Source of the DNA: Candidatus Kaistella beijingensis
GTDB taxonomy: Bacteria; Bacteroidota; Bacteroidia; Flavobacteriales; Weeksellaceae
DNA: 64,000 nt
Assembly (NCBI RefSeq): GCF_020084865.1
Contig: NZ_CP071953.1
Location: 558,001 to 622,000 of the forward strand
Reading direction: 5' to 3'
Position 1 is the stretch's first letter, and every line of letters begins with the position of its first letter. The notes under the pieces are model-generated. The model did no database searches. It was not told the DNA's origin and saw only the letters and a program-made list of their open reading frames with translations. Made by a program: the position numbers and the translations under genes. Positions 34,396-42,934 of this stretch are shown here, piece after piece.

Positions 34396-34421
34396 ATTTT
34401 CAGTAAATCATTTGTAAAAGA

Positions 34422-35369
34422 TTATCCTTTCAAAGCTTTAATTTTCTGAGTCAGCTCTGGAATAATTTGGAAAGCGTCACCCACAACACCATAATCCGCA
34501 GATTTGAAGAACGGCGCTTCCGGGTCGCTATTAATTACCACAATGGTTTTAGAAGAATTCACTCCCGCCAAATGCTGAATCGCTCCGGAAATCCCCACCG
34601 CAATGTAAAGATTCGGTGAAATTGCTTTTCCGGTTTGTCCAACGTGTTCAGTGTGTGATCTCCAACCAATATCCGAAACCGGCTTTGAACAAGCAGTGGC
34701 TGCACCCAAAGTATTGGCCAAATCTTCTATCATTCCCCAGTTTTCAGGACCTTTCATTCCACGACCTGCAGAAACCACTACTTCCGCTTCCTTCAAGTCG
34801 AGTTTTCCTGAACTTTGCTCGTGAGAAAGCACTTTGGTATCTTCATTTGATACCGCCAAGTCTTTCACTTCTTCTGAACCTGAAACAGGATTTTCCTTGA
34901 TCCCGAAAGCGTTCTGAGAAACCGTAACGATCACGTTTGCTGCATCAGCTTTTGCATGCATAAATCCTTTCCCGGAAAACGCTTTTCTTTTCACTTGGAA
35001 TGGTGAAGTGTTTTCTGGCGCTTCCAGAGCATTGGTGATTAAAGATGCATTTTTCATGATTGCCAACATTGGTGCAACTGAAGAAGCGTCTGTTGTATGT
35101 GGAAAAACGATGATGTTTCCATTTGCCACTTCATTCACAGCCTGTGCATAAGCTTTTGCGCTGAAGTTTTTCAAACCATCATCTTTGATGTTGATCACGT
35201 TGGATGCTCCATATTTATACAATAAATCTGACGAATCATTTGGGTTGATTGAAACTGCGGTAACGGTGTCGCCTGTTTTGTCTGCAATTGCTTTTGCATA
35301 AGAAACCGCTTCAAAGGCTGCCTTTTTGTAGACTCCGTTTATATTTTCTGCATATACGAATATTGCCAT
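34422..35369 (-). CDS. etfA: Electron transfer flavoprotein alpha subunit
   Basis: 315 residues. The C-terminal FAD-binding domain shows VVSAGRGMKGPENW, GAATACSKPVSDIGW, HVGQTGKAISPNLYIAVGISGAIQH (quoted in part) and VINSDPEAPFFKSADYG. ETF is the soluble heterodimer that carries electrons from acyl-CoA dehydrogenases to the quinone pool. It starts 37 bp after etfB; the gap holds a TTGAAT-type stutter. The etfBA transcript begins below a TATGCATGCATA palindrome also found before the beta-oxidation genes. Confidence 0.95.
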   Translation of the reverse strand: MAIFVYAENINGVYKKAAFEAVSYAKAIADKTGDTVTAVSINPNDSSDLLYKYGASNVINIKDDGLKNFSAKAYAQAVNEVANGNIIVFPHTTDASSVAPMLAIMKNASLITNALEAPENTSPFQVKRKAFSGKGFMHAKADAANVIVTVSQNAFGIKENPVSGSEEVKDLAVSNEDTKVLSHEQSSGKLDLKEAEVVVSAGRGMKGPENWGMIEDLANTLGAATACSKPVSDIGWRSHTEHVGQTGKAISPNLYIAVGISGAIQHLAGVNSSKTIVVINSDPEAPFFKSADYGVVGDAFQIIPELTQKIKALKG

Positions 35370-35371
35370 TT

Positions 35372-35406
35372 TAAGAAATTTTGAATGTTGAATTATAAAT
35401 TTTGAA
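35372..35406. repeat. TTGAAT-type stutter between etfB and etfA
   Basis: The gap is built of near-repeats of TTTTGAAT/GTTGAATT/TTTTGAATT. The same word style occurs before rsmA (61529-61560). Confidence 0.4.
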
Positions 35407-36153
35407 TTAGATCACTTTAGCCTCTTCATGAAGCAATCTCACCAATTCATCTAAATTATCAGGAGAAACCATTTTCACGGCAGCTCTTGGTGGAACCGAA
35501 TCGTAAGAAACACCTTCCACTTTTACTTCTGTTGAGGTTGGTTCCTGAACCTGCAAAGGTTTTGTTCTTGCCCCCATAATTCCTCTCATGTTCGGGATGA
35601 TCAAATCTTTTTCATCCACCATGCCTTTTTGTCCAGCGATTACAGCGGGAAGTTTTACGGAAATGGTTTCTTTACCGCCTTCGATTTCTCTAACTGCGGT
35701 TGCTTCACCTCCATTCACTTCTAAACCAACACAAGCGTTTACAAAAGGTTGGTTCAACAATTGAGCAACCATTCCCGGAACAGAACCGCCATTATAATCG
35801 ATGGATTCTTTACCGCAAAGAACCAAATCGTAACCTCCGTTTTGAGCGACTGTTGCGATTTCTTTCGCAGTGGAATAGCTGTCTTTTGGTTCGAAATTTA
35901 CTCTCACTGCATCGTTTGCTCCGATTGCCAAAGCTTTTCTGATTACGGGTTCGGTTGTATTATCTCCAACATTTACCACTGTTACAGTCGCTCCTTGCGA
36001 TTCCTGCAGTTTGATGGCTTTTGTTAAAGCGAACTCATCCAAAGGATTGATTACCCACTGAATTCCGTTTTTGTCGAAAGCAGATTTGTCTGCCGTGAAA
36101 TTAATTTTCGAAGTAGTATCGGGAACACTACTGATACAAACTAATATTTTCAT
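35407..36153 (-). CDS. etfB: Electron transfer flavoprotein beta subunit
   Basis: 248 residues. Family segments are MKILVCISSVPDTTSKI at the start, INPLDEFALTKAIKLQE, LCGKESIDYNGGSVPGMVAQLL and the AMP-binding loop near 125-135. It precedes etfA and forms the ETF dimer with it. The upstream 225 bp contain no gene but carry a palindrome at 36331-36350 and a -7-like box at 36313-36320 reading toward etfB. Confidence 0.95.
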   Translation of the reverse strand: MKILVCISSVPDTTSKINFTADKSAFDKNGIQWVINPLDEFALTKAIKLQESQGATVTVVNVGDNTTEPVIRKALAIGANDAVRVNFEPKDSYSTAKEIATVAQNGGYDLVLCGKESIDYNGGSVPGMVAQLLNQPFVNACVGLEVNGGEATAVREIEGGKETISVKLPAVIAGQKGMVDEKDLIIPNMRGIMGARTKPLQVQEPTSTEVKVEGVSYDSVPPRAAVKMVSPDNLDELVRLLHEEAKVI

Positions 36154-36312
36154 ATGTTCTTGATATAATTATTAAATTCAAATTTTCACAAAAAACCAAA
36201 GCAAGCTCGCTGAAAACCATTTTTTTGAAAAATAAATCAAAAAGTAATTTAGAGCAAAACACCCTAAAATTGGTACTTTTTAATAGTACCGCATTTCCGT
36301 TTTGGGTTTTTG

Positions 36313-36350
36313 CTAAGATAAATAAAAAATATATTATGCATGCATAGTAT
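36313..36350 (-). promoter_or_regulatory. Putative operator and -7 box upstream of etfB
   Basis: The palindrome core TATGCATGCATA (36335-36346) is extended to 20 bp (36331-36350) with one mismatched pair. On the minus strand, 10 bp further downstream, TATCTTAG (36320-36313) matches TAnnTTTG at all but one position. The same core occurs twice before the MarR gene at 50692. Confidence 0.55.
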
Positions 36351-36378
36351 TTCGAAAAATTTCTATTTCACACATAAT

Positions 36379-37083
36379 TTAACTGTTTGGTTTTAAAGGT
36401 CTCACCTCTATTTTGCTCGGTAAAGTTCGTGGATTCATCTTAAAAATATCCATGATCAATTCGCCAATATCTTCGGGTTGAATTTTCCAGGCATCATTTT
36501 CAGAAGGTTTATTTCCGTTAAAATAAGTGGAGACCGAACCAGGCATAATGGTGGAAACTTTAATTCCATATTTTCTTAAATCAACCATTGCGGCTTGCGT
36601 AAAACCAACTGCGCCGAATTTCGAGGCATTGTAACCTGAACCTTTTTCAAAGAAATTTGTTCCCGCCAAACTTGAAATGGTGATGAAATAGCCTTCTGTT
36701 TTTTTCAGTTCTTCAACAGAAGCTTTCAGCGTGTAAAAAAGTCCTGTAAGATTGGTATCAATCATTGCATTCCAATCTTCGGCAGAAAGTTCATCAACTG
36801 GTTTGAAGATTCCTAAACCCGCATTGGCAATAACGTAATCCAACCTCCCGAATTTTTTGATGATTTCTGCAACTGCTTTTTTTTCCTCCTCCATATTTTT
36901 GACGTCAGAAGAAATTCCCAAAACCTTGGAGTCATCGTCTGACAAAGCTTTGGCGGCTTCTTCAGCATCTTCTCTTTTTCTCCCCGAAATGGCTACATGA
37001 ATTCCATTCTTTAATAGTACTTCTGCGATACCGAAACCTATTCCTTTGGTTCCGCCTGTGATGTATGCTACTTTTTCTTCCAT
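36379..37083 (-). CDS. Short-chain dehydrogenase/reductase
   Basis: 234 residues, classical SDR. Cofactor motif TGGTKGIG (9-16), NAG in VIANAGLG (86-91), Ser137/138 (TISSLAG), catalytic Tyr151 and Lys155 (YNASK), and PGSVST after them. Arg35/Lys37 (ISGRKRED) suggests NADP(H). Substrate cannot be read. It lies upstream of etfB in the same direction with a 225-bp gap that holds the etfB promoter, so it is probably a separate transcript. Confidence 0.88.
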   Translation of the reverse strand: MEEKVAYITGGTKGIGFGIAEVLLKNGIHVAISGRKREDAEEAAKALSDDDSKVLGISSDVKNMEEEKKAVAEIIKKFGRLDYVIANAGLGIFKPVDELSAEDWNAMIDTNLTGLFYTLKASVEELKKTEGYFITISSLAGTNFFEKGSGYNASKFGAVGFTQAAMVDLRKYGIKVSTIMPGSVSTYFNGNKPSENDAWKIQPEDIGELIMDIFKMNPRTLPSKIEVRPLKPNS

Positions 37084-37160
37084 TCTAAAAAATTTGTTGG
37101 TAAGTTACGTAAAACGGCACAAATAACCGAAATCATCCTCACATTTTCTGACATTTTATA

Positions 37161-37193
37161 AAAAAAAACGCCCCTTAAAAAAGGGACGTTTTG
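37161..37193 (-). terminator. Terminator after the T9SS gene at 37212
   Basis: Minus strand stem AAACGTCCC / GGGGCGTTT (one G-T pair) with an 8-nt loop, followed by T8; 19 bp after the stop. Confidence 0.8.
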
Positions 37194-37211
37194 AACTTTC
37201 AATCTGATTTT

Positions 37212-38204
37212 TTATTTCTTAATAAATTTCAATGTTTGAACATCTTTATCAGTTTCTATTGCTAAAACGTACACGCCTTTTGTAAGGTTTCTTACATCTA
37301 CAATATTATTGTTCATTTTTGCATCTGCAGCTTTTTTACCTGTTGCATCAAATATTTTTACCGATTTTAATTTATCAGAAGATTTAATTGTTAAGAAATC
37401 GGCTGTAGGATTTGGATAAATAGATACTTCTGCTTTAGATAATGTTGCGCTTTGGGCAGATAAATTTAATCCATCGGTTGATACTGCACTTGCGGAATAA
37501 CTATCCACCGCACTAACGTGTGCAATTGTGTTACCTGTTGCTACACCAGAAATGAAATCATGTTCATCTGGATTTACATTCGGCAGCATTGCGAAAGTAT
37601 TTGTACCACTTACTCCAGACTTTACATAATAGGTTCCACCCGGATAAGTCCAAGAGATCGTTCCAGTAGCAAAATCATAAGTGTAGCTTACCGGAATCCA
37701 AGTATTTGCCTCGTAAGTTTGCGTTCCTAAAGTAAAAACGTAATTAGCAGCTGCACCACCGTTAAGACTTAATCTTGCATAACCTTTAATTGTTTTAGTT
37801 GGGTAATCGTACACAATTCCAGCAATAGGAGTAAATGCTGCATCATAACAAAGCGATCTTAATGCTCCTACACCGGTTCCTGCTTGCGCCCCTGTGTAAA
37901 ACTCAGTTTGAACTTTAAGAACATTGTTTCCAGCTGTTCTGTTTGTCCACGGAGTTGCCAAACCACTTGTGATGAAAGCGTACTTGGTTCCTGTAGCAGC
38001 AGCTCCCGTAATTTGTAACGAATTACCATGTGCACCATCAATGGATACAATCTGATAGTCTGTTGCAACACCGCCCGAAGTTGCAAACCCGCCTTGGGTT
38101 CCTAAATTGCCTACAGTTAACGCATCAAAATTGTTTGATTCAAGTACTTGTGCGTTGATTTGGGTCATGAGGGAAACTCCCGCAGAAAGTAAAATTTTCT
38201 TCAT
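37212..38204 (-). CDS. T9SS-secreted beta-sandwich protein
   Basis: 330 residues. Signal peptide (1-18), then a beta-sandwich (about 20-235) starting LESNNFDALTVGNLGTQGGF and containing FNVYDY/TGTISWTYPGGTYYV-like strands that resemble choice-of-anchor or LamG-like domains. A type A T9SS tail (about 255-330) reads VSIYPNPTADFLTIKS and ends TLKFIKK. No catalytic motif is seen. It is adjacent to another T9SS gene upstream, but a terminator separates them. Confidence 0.8.
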   Translation of the reverse strand: MKKILLSAGVSLMTQINAQVLESNNFDALTVGNLGTQGGFATSGGVATDYQIVSIDGAHGNSLQITGAAATGTKYAFITSGLATPWTNRTAGNNVLKVQTEFYTGAQAGTGVGALRSLCYDAAFTPIAGIVYDYPTKTIKGYARLSLNGGAAANYVFTLGTQTYEANTWIPVSYTYDFATGTISWTYPGGTYYVKSGVSGTNTFAMLPNVNPDEHDFISGVATGNTIAHVSAVDSYSASAVSTDGLNLSAQSATLSKAEVSIYPNPTADFLTIKSSDKLKSVKIFDATGKKAADAKMNNNIVDVRNLTKGVYVLAIETDKDVQTLKFIKK

Positions 38205-38313
38205 AAGATTAAATAAATATTTTTTTTTAAGATCGCAAATCTAATTAAACCTTATAAAAATGACAATTAATTTATAAGTTTTTTTTTGAAAATTAGAATT
38301 AGGAATTACTCAT

Positions 38314-38346
38314 GAAAAAACCAGAACTAAATATTTAGTTCTGGTT
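38314..38346 (-). terminator. Perfect-palindrome terminator after the gene at 38380
   Basis: AACCAGAACTAAAT (38319-38332) is followed immediately by its exact complement (38333-38346), a 14-bp stem, with an A run on the left giving T6 on the minus strand. Confidence 0.8.
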
Positions 38347-38379
38347 ATGATTAATTTCCTAATAAAGAATTTAAAATTT

Positions 38380-39291
38380 TTATTCTTTGATAAATTTATC
38401 TGTTACTACACCTGAAGCGGTTTCAGCTTTAATGATATAAACACCTTTTGCGAGATTTCTTACATCCACTTCATTGTTAGAAAGATTAACAGTAACATTT
38501 TTACCAGAAGCGTCAAAAACAGACACCGATTTCACCTTTTCTTGTGAGGTAAACTTCAAATAGTCTGAAGTTGGATTAGGATAAACTGAAACCTTTTTGT
38601 TTGCGTTTGCATTTGAAACGGCTGCAATTGGTCTATCTACAGAAAAAGTATCAACACCAATAATGTCCGAATTTGCTCCACTTGGTCCTCCGTTAGTTAC
38701 ATAATATCTGAAAGCGAATCTCACAGGAACTGGAGTTGAACCAACTCCACTAACAGTGAAAGTATACTTTGTCCATGTATTAGGATAAACAAATCCGCCT
38801 GCTAAATTTGGATTTACGGTAACTCCTAAATTGGTAAAAGAACCTACATCAGAGGCGCCACCTGAAGGAACAACGTGTGTAGCGGCTGAACTGTAGCGCA
38901 ACTCCAATCGATCCGGATAATCAGTTGTTCCATTTGTTCCTTTTCTGGTGTAAAAACTTACAACATCACCATCCATTACATTTACAACAGGCGTTATCAT
39001 CCAATTGCTAATAATTCCTGTTCCACTTGTACTGGTGTAATTTACCAAGGCAAAAGAATTTGATCCACCAGATTGACCTACAGGAATTACACCTGTAGTC
39101 GAGCCAAAAATTGGGCTGGAAGAAGTTGTGTAAGCAGCTTTGCTCCAAATTGTAGCTGTCGAAGGGGTACTTTGATTAGTTAATGTAAAGTCTGCACTAA
39201 AAGGACTATCAAACCCATAACTGTACACATTTGATTGAGCATTTAAATTTCCAATAATTGCAAATGCTCCTAGAAGTAAAAGTTTTTTCAT
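38380..39291 (-). CDS. T9SS-secreted choice-of-anchor J-like protein
   Basis: 303 residues. Signal peptide (residues 1-18, ending GNLNAQ), a jelly-roll-like domain (about 22-215: YGFDSPFSADFTLTNQ, IISNWMITPVVNVMDGDVVSFY, DRLELRYSS), and a T9SS type A sorting domain (about 230-303, VSVYPNPTSDYLKFTS to KFIKE). The tail is close to that of 37212-38204, pointing to paralogy. The role, surface binding or structural, is inferred. Confidence 0.82.
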   Translation of the reverse strand: MKKLLLLGAFAIIGNLNAQSNVYSYGFDSPFSADFTLTNQSTPSTATIWSKAAYTTSSSPIFGSTTGVIPVGQSGGSNSFALVNYTSTSGTGIISNWMITPVVNVMDGDVVSFYTRKGTNGTTDYPDRLELRYSSAATHVVPSGGASDVGSFTNLGVTVNPNLAGGFVYPNTWTKYTFTVSGVGSTPVPVRFAFRYYVTNGGPSGANSDIIGVDTFSVDRPIAAVSNANANKKVSVYPNPTSDYLKFTSQEKVKSVSVFDASGKNVTVNLSNNEVDVRNLAKGVYIIKAETASGVVTDKFIKE

Positions 39292-39417
39292 AATAAAAAA
39301 ATGATTAAATATTGTTACGTTGTAAATATAAAAAATTATTTTAATTTAGTTAGTTAATTTTAAAGATTGTTGAGAAAAAATCATAAAAAACTTTCTAACC
39401 GCTTAACATTCAAATGA

Positions 39418-39447
39418 ATAAAAAAAAAGCCCAATTTAGGGCTTTTT
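39418..39447 (-). terminator. Terminator after the M20 dipeptidase gene
   Basis: AAAGCCC / GGGCTTT stem, 6-nt loop, with an A run on the left giving a T tract on the minus strand; 21 bp after the stop. Confidence 0.8.
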
Positions 39448-39467
39448 ATAGTTAAAAATTTTCCAAA

Positions 39468-40850
39468 TCAAGCTTTAGAATAATTCTCAAAAAACAACGG
39501 GATACTTTCAATTCCCTTGTAAAAATTGAACAATCCATAATGTTCGTTCGGCGAGTGAATCGCATCAGAATCCAAACCGAATCCCATCAAAACCGACTTC
39601 GCTCCCAAAACTTGCTCAAACATCGCTGTAATCGGAATACTTCCACCACTTCTGTAAGGTAAAACCTCTCTTCCGAAAGCCTTTTCCATCGCTTTTTTAG
39701 CCGCCAAAAATTCTTTGGTATCGCTCGGTAAAACATAAGGCATTCCACCGTGATGTGGAGAAACTTTCACCTTCACATTTTTAGGAGCGATTTTCTCAAA
39801 ATATTTGGTGAACTTTTCGGTGATTTCAGCGGGAGTTTGATAAGGAACCAATCTCATTGAAATTTTTGCGTACGCTTTTGAAGGAATCACCGTTTTTGCG
39901 CCTTCTCCCGTGTAACCGCCCCAAATTCCGTTGCAATCCAAAGTTGGACGAATCGACGTTCTTTCCAAAGTGGTGTAACCTTTTTCACCTTCTACCCCAT
40001 TCAAACCGATGGATTTTTTGAAGCCTTCAGGATCGTCTTTCAATTTGTTCATTTCTGCTCTTTCTTCAGTAGAAACCACATCAACGTTATCGTAAAAACC
40101 GTCAATTGTGATATGTCCGTCTTCATCAATTAATTTCGCAATCATTCTGCTCAAAACATGAATTGGATTTGGAACCGCACCTCCGTAAAGTCCGGAATGC
40201 AAATCTCTGTTTGGACCTTCAACTTCCACTTCCACATAACTCAATCCGCGCAAACCTGTTGTAACAGTCGGTTGTTCGTTGGAATAAATATGAGTATCGG
40301 AAATTAAAATTGCATCGCATGAAAGTTTATCTGTATTTTCTTTCACGAAAACTTCCAAATTTTTTGAGCCCACTTCTTCTTCGCCTTCAATAATAAATTT
40401 TACGTTGCAAGGTAAAGTGTTGGTTTTCATCATGGCTTCAAATGCTTTGACGTGCATAAAAAACTGACCTTTATCGTCTGCAGAACCTCTAGCAAAAATG
40501 GCACCTTCTGGATGAAGTTCAGTTTTTTCAATATAAGGTTCAAAAGGTGGCTTCTTCCACAAATCAAGCGGATCAGGTGGTTGAACATCGTAATGTCCGT
40601 AAACCAAAACCGTAGGTAAATTCTTATCTAAAATTTTCTCGCCAAAAACAATAGGATATCCGTTTGTTTGGCAAACTTCAACGTTGTTTGCTCCTGCATT
40701 TTTTAAGTGTTTCGCCACTTCATCCGCACACTTCAACACTTCATCTTTATAAGCGGGATCCGCAGAAATGGAAGCGATTTTTAGTAATTCGAAAAGTTCA
40801 TCGACGAAACGCTGTTTGTTTTCGTTAATGTAATTTAGGGTTTCCTGCAT
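39468..40850 (-). CDS. M20-family dipeptidase
   Basis: 460 residues. Zinc-site motifs are VYGHYDVQPPDPLDLW (His/Asp), ARGSADDKGQF, GEEEVGS (catalytic Glu pair) and the late His in HSPNEHYG. The insertion LRGLSYVEVEVEGPNRDLHSG is typical of the M20 CNDP/PepV-like dipeptidase group. It hydrolyses dipeptides in the cytoplasm. No signal peptide is seen. It is followed by a terminator and preceded by the OmpA gene in the same direction, 98 bp apart. Confidence 0.93.
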   Translation of the reverse strand: MQETLNYINENKQRFVDELFELLKIASISADPAYKDEVLKCADEVAKHLKNAGANNVEVCQTNGYPIVFGEKILDKNLPTVLVYGHYDVQPPDPLDLWKKPPFEPYIEKTELHPEGAIFARGSADDKGQFFMHVKAFEAMMKTNTLPCNVKFIIEGEEEVGSKNLEVFVKENTDKLSCDAILISDTHIYSNEQPTVTTGLRGLSYVEVEVEGPNRDLHSGLYGGAVPNPIHVLSRMIAKLIDEDGHITIDGFYDNVDVVSTEERAEMNKLKDDPEGFKKSIGLNGVEGEKGYTTLERTSIRPTLDCNGIWGGYTGEGAKTVIPSKAYAKISMRLVPYQTPAEITEKFTKYFEKIAPKNVKVKVSPHHGGMPYVLPSDTKEFLAAKKAMEKAFGREVLPYRSGGSIPITAMFEQVLGAKSVLMGFGLDSDAIHSPNEHYGLFNFYKGIESIPLFFENYSKA

Positions 40851-40948
40851 TTTATTTCTATTAATTTATTTGAAAAAGGAATCTTGTAAAAGTAAAAAAA
40901 ATGCCTCACCGAAGCAAGACATTTATATGGTTTAAGATTTCTTTAAGA

Positions 40949-41614
40949 CTATTTCGCGAAACGAACCGACATTTTTCTGTCAACCGCTCTTTCAGCATCT
41001 GAAGCTTCTTTGGCAACGGTCGCAAACTTACTTCCGTAACCTTCCGCGCCCAAAACTTGTGCTCCAACTCCCGCTTTTCCTAGTTCAGCTTTAATGAAGT
41101 TTGCTCTATCTTGAGACAATTTCACGTTTGCAGCTTCATCTCCTGTTTTATCGGTGTAACCACCGATTTTGATTTTCGCATCGGGATAAGCTTTTAAGAT
41201 TGCAGCCAAATTCTGAAGTTGTTCCGCAGAACCCGCCTCCAATTGATTTGCAGAACCCATTTTGAAATTCACTTTGTCGAAATTGTACCATCTGTCTTTC
41301 AAAGCAGCGTCATCCGCAGCATTTTTGTAACCGTCGGATTTCAGAAAAGAAATCATGGAATCTTCCAAACCGCCTTTGTAACCTTGCAAAGCAACACCAT
41401 TTAAGTCGATGGCAACGTTAGATTTTGCAGCAGCGCCTTCAGTTCCGTGTGTTGCAGCAGTTGCGTGACCGCCTTCGTTGGAACCAATTTCGATGTCGCT
41501 GTATCTTTCCACACCTTCTTCCAATTTGATCACTCCCTTGTTAGAACCTGCCTGAATTTTTTTGCAGCTCACCACAAAACTTGCCAATGCCACTACTAAT
41601 ACAATTTTCTTCAT
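40949..41614 (-). CDS. OmpA-family lipoprotein
   Basis: 221 residues. Lipobox at 14-17 (VVSC) with lipid Cys17. A linker with a KSNVAIDLNGVALQGY strand precedes the OmpA peptidoglycan-binding domain (about 115-221): NQLEAGSAEQLQNLAAILKA, IKIGGYTDKTGDEAANVKLS, RANFIKAELG, and the final RKMSVRFAK. It would tether the outer membrane to peptidoglycan. No beta-barrel is present. Confidence 0.9.
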   Translation of the reverse strand: MKKIVLVVALASFVVSCKKIQAGSNKGVIKLEEGVERYSDIEIGSNEGGHATAATHGTEGAAAKSNVAIDLNGVALQGYKGGLEDSMISFLKSDGYKNAADDAALKDRWYNFDKVNFKMGSANQLEAGSAEQLQNLAAILKAYPDAKIKIGGYTDKTGDEAANVKLSQDRANFIKAELGKAGVGAQVLGAEGYGSKFATVAKEASDAERAVDRKMSVRFAK

Positions 41615-41688
41615 ATCTAAATCTAGATTTTATTTGATTTTCAAAACTTTGCCAAAAGTAAGAAATATTAGCATTTTCAGCAAAAATT

Positions 41689-42834
41689 TTACACAGATTT
41701 CATGATAACTTTTCCTTTTTCGGTTTGGGTAAAAATCAAATACTGATTTCCGCCATCCGAAATTTTATATTTTTTCTTGATTTCATCGGGAGTTAAAGGA
41801 TGATTTTTGGAAATAATGTTGAATTTATCACCTTTTCTAATCTGTTTGGAATCAATGATTTCAACTTTTAAAACTCTCCCTGAAAAATTTTCAAGCTTTG
41901 AATCTTTGGTATAAAAGTGCGTATTCGGATGAAGCTTTTTTAATCCGAATTTTTCTGAAACCGAATTAAAAGCTCCCGATTTTAACACCGAATTGTTTGG
42001 AATGCAAAGATATTTCAACGGTTCTGAAAATTCTGAAACTGCCTTTTTTTCATCGTTAAAGTGGTATGAAAATTCAGCATCATCACTTTCAAGATTGATG
42101 GATTTGATTTCAATGTTTTCAGTTTTAGTATTAGAATTGATAAAAACCAAGAGTTCTTTCACTTCATTTTTTACTGCGATGATTTCAATTTTTGAAATGT
42201 TTTCCAAAGCAGAAATTAAGTAGGAAATATCGATTAGTGGTGAAAGTTTAATGATGATTTCGTCTGAAATTTCTCTTAATTTTTCCTGAATTTCCAAAAG
42301 GTTCGGCGACAAATCTTCGAGCAGGAATTTCTTATTTTTATGTTCGTCTCTTCTTGCAGGATCGAGATAAACCAAATCGAACTTTTCTTGATTTTGCTTT
42401 AAAAACTCTTCGAGATTTTCATTAATGAAAATGGCTTTTCTTCCGAGAATTTCCCAATTGTGTTTGACGATTTCTAAGAGTTCGGGATTATGTTCTATTA
42501 AAGTAACCTCTTGATAATTTTTGGACAAAAAATAAGCGTCAATTCCAAATCCGCAAGTTAAGTCGAGAAACTTTTTACCTTTTAAATTTTGGGCTTTAAA
42601 TTCTGCGGTACATTGCGATGAAGCTTGCTCTAAATTAAGATTGGGTGGAAAAACGATATTTTCTTTCAGCAGAAACGGGAACTTTTTTTCAGCAACTTTT
42701 TTGCCTTTAATTTGTTGAACGATTTCCTGCATAGAAACTTCGGGAAACGGTGATTTCTTTAACAACAAAGAATGCAAATCGGTTTTAAGATTTGTATTGA
42801 TGAAATTTTGAATTTCTTGATTGAAGTATTTCAT
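41689..42834 (-). CDS. Class I SAM methyltransferase, THUMP-like domain family
   Basis: 381 residues from the ATG at 42834; the longer frame upstream is low-complexity and overlaps a repeat. Motif I is LDLTCGFGIDAYFLS, followed by LIEHNPELLEIV (acidic ribose binder) and YLDPARRDE. The C-terminus carries the THUMP-like extension (LHPNTHFYTKD, RKGDKFNIISKNHPLTPDEIKKK). The family is predicted to modify RNA; the substrate is unknown. It follows mutA, separated by a 100-bp repeat whose stutter abuts this ATG. Confidence 0.85.
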   Translation of the reverse strand: MKYFNQEIQNFINTNLKTDLHSLLLKKSPFPEVSMQEIVQQIKGKKVAEKKFPFLLKENIVFPPNLNLEQASSQCTAEFKAQNLKGKKFLDLTCGFGIDAYFLSKNYQEVTLIEHNPELLEIVKHNWEILGRKAIFINENLEEFLKQNQEKFDLVYLDPARRDEHKNKKFLLEDLSPNLLEIQEKLREISDEIIIKLSPLIDISYLISALENISKIEIIAVKNEVKELLVFINSNTKTENIEIKSINLESDDAEFSYHFNDEKKAVSEFSEPLKYLCIPNNSVLKSGAFNSVSEKFGLKKLHPNTHFYTKDSKLENFSGRVLKVEIIDSKQIRKGDKFNIISKNHPLTPDEIKKKYKISDGGNQYLIFTQTEKGKVIMKSV

Positions 42835-42934
42835 GCGCACAGATTTTACAAATATGCACGGATTTTTTTCAGTAATATTTTGGATTGTAATTAAACATTT
42901 TAACTGTGAAAATCTGTGGAATCTGTGAGAATAA
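42835..42934. repeat. ATCTGTG stutter repeat, inverted arms
   Basis: Left arm (42838-42870) and right arm (42903-42931) carry repeated ATCTGTG-type words in opposite orientation (right arm: AAATCTGTGGAATCTGTGAG). Related sequence occurs at 46.1, 48.0 and 62.3 kb. No gene is present. Confidence 0.5.

Noticed and set aside
40890..40930. Terminator after the OmpA gene or before the dipeptidase
   Set aside because: Only AAATG/CATTT pairs; the stem is too weak.
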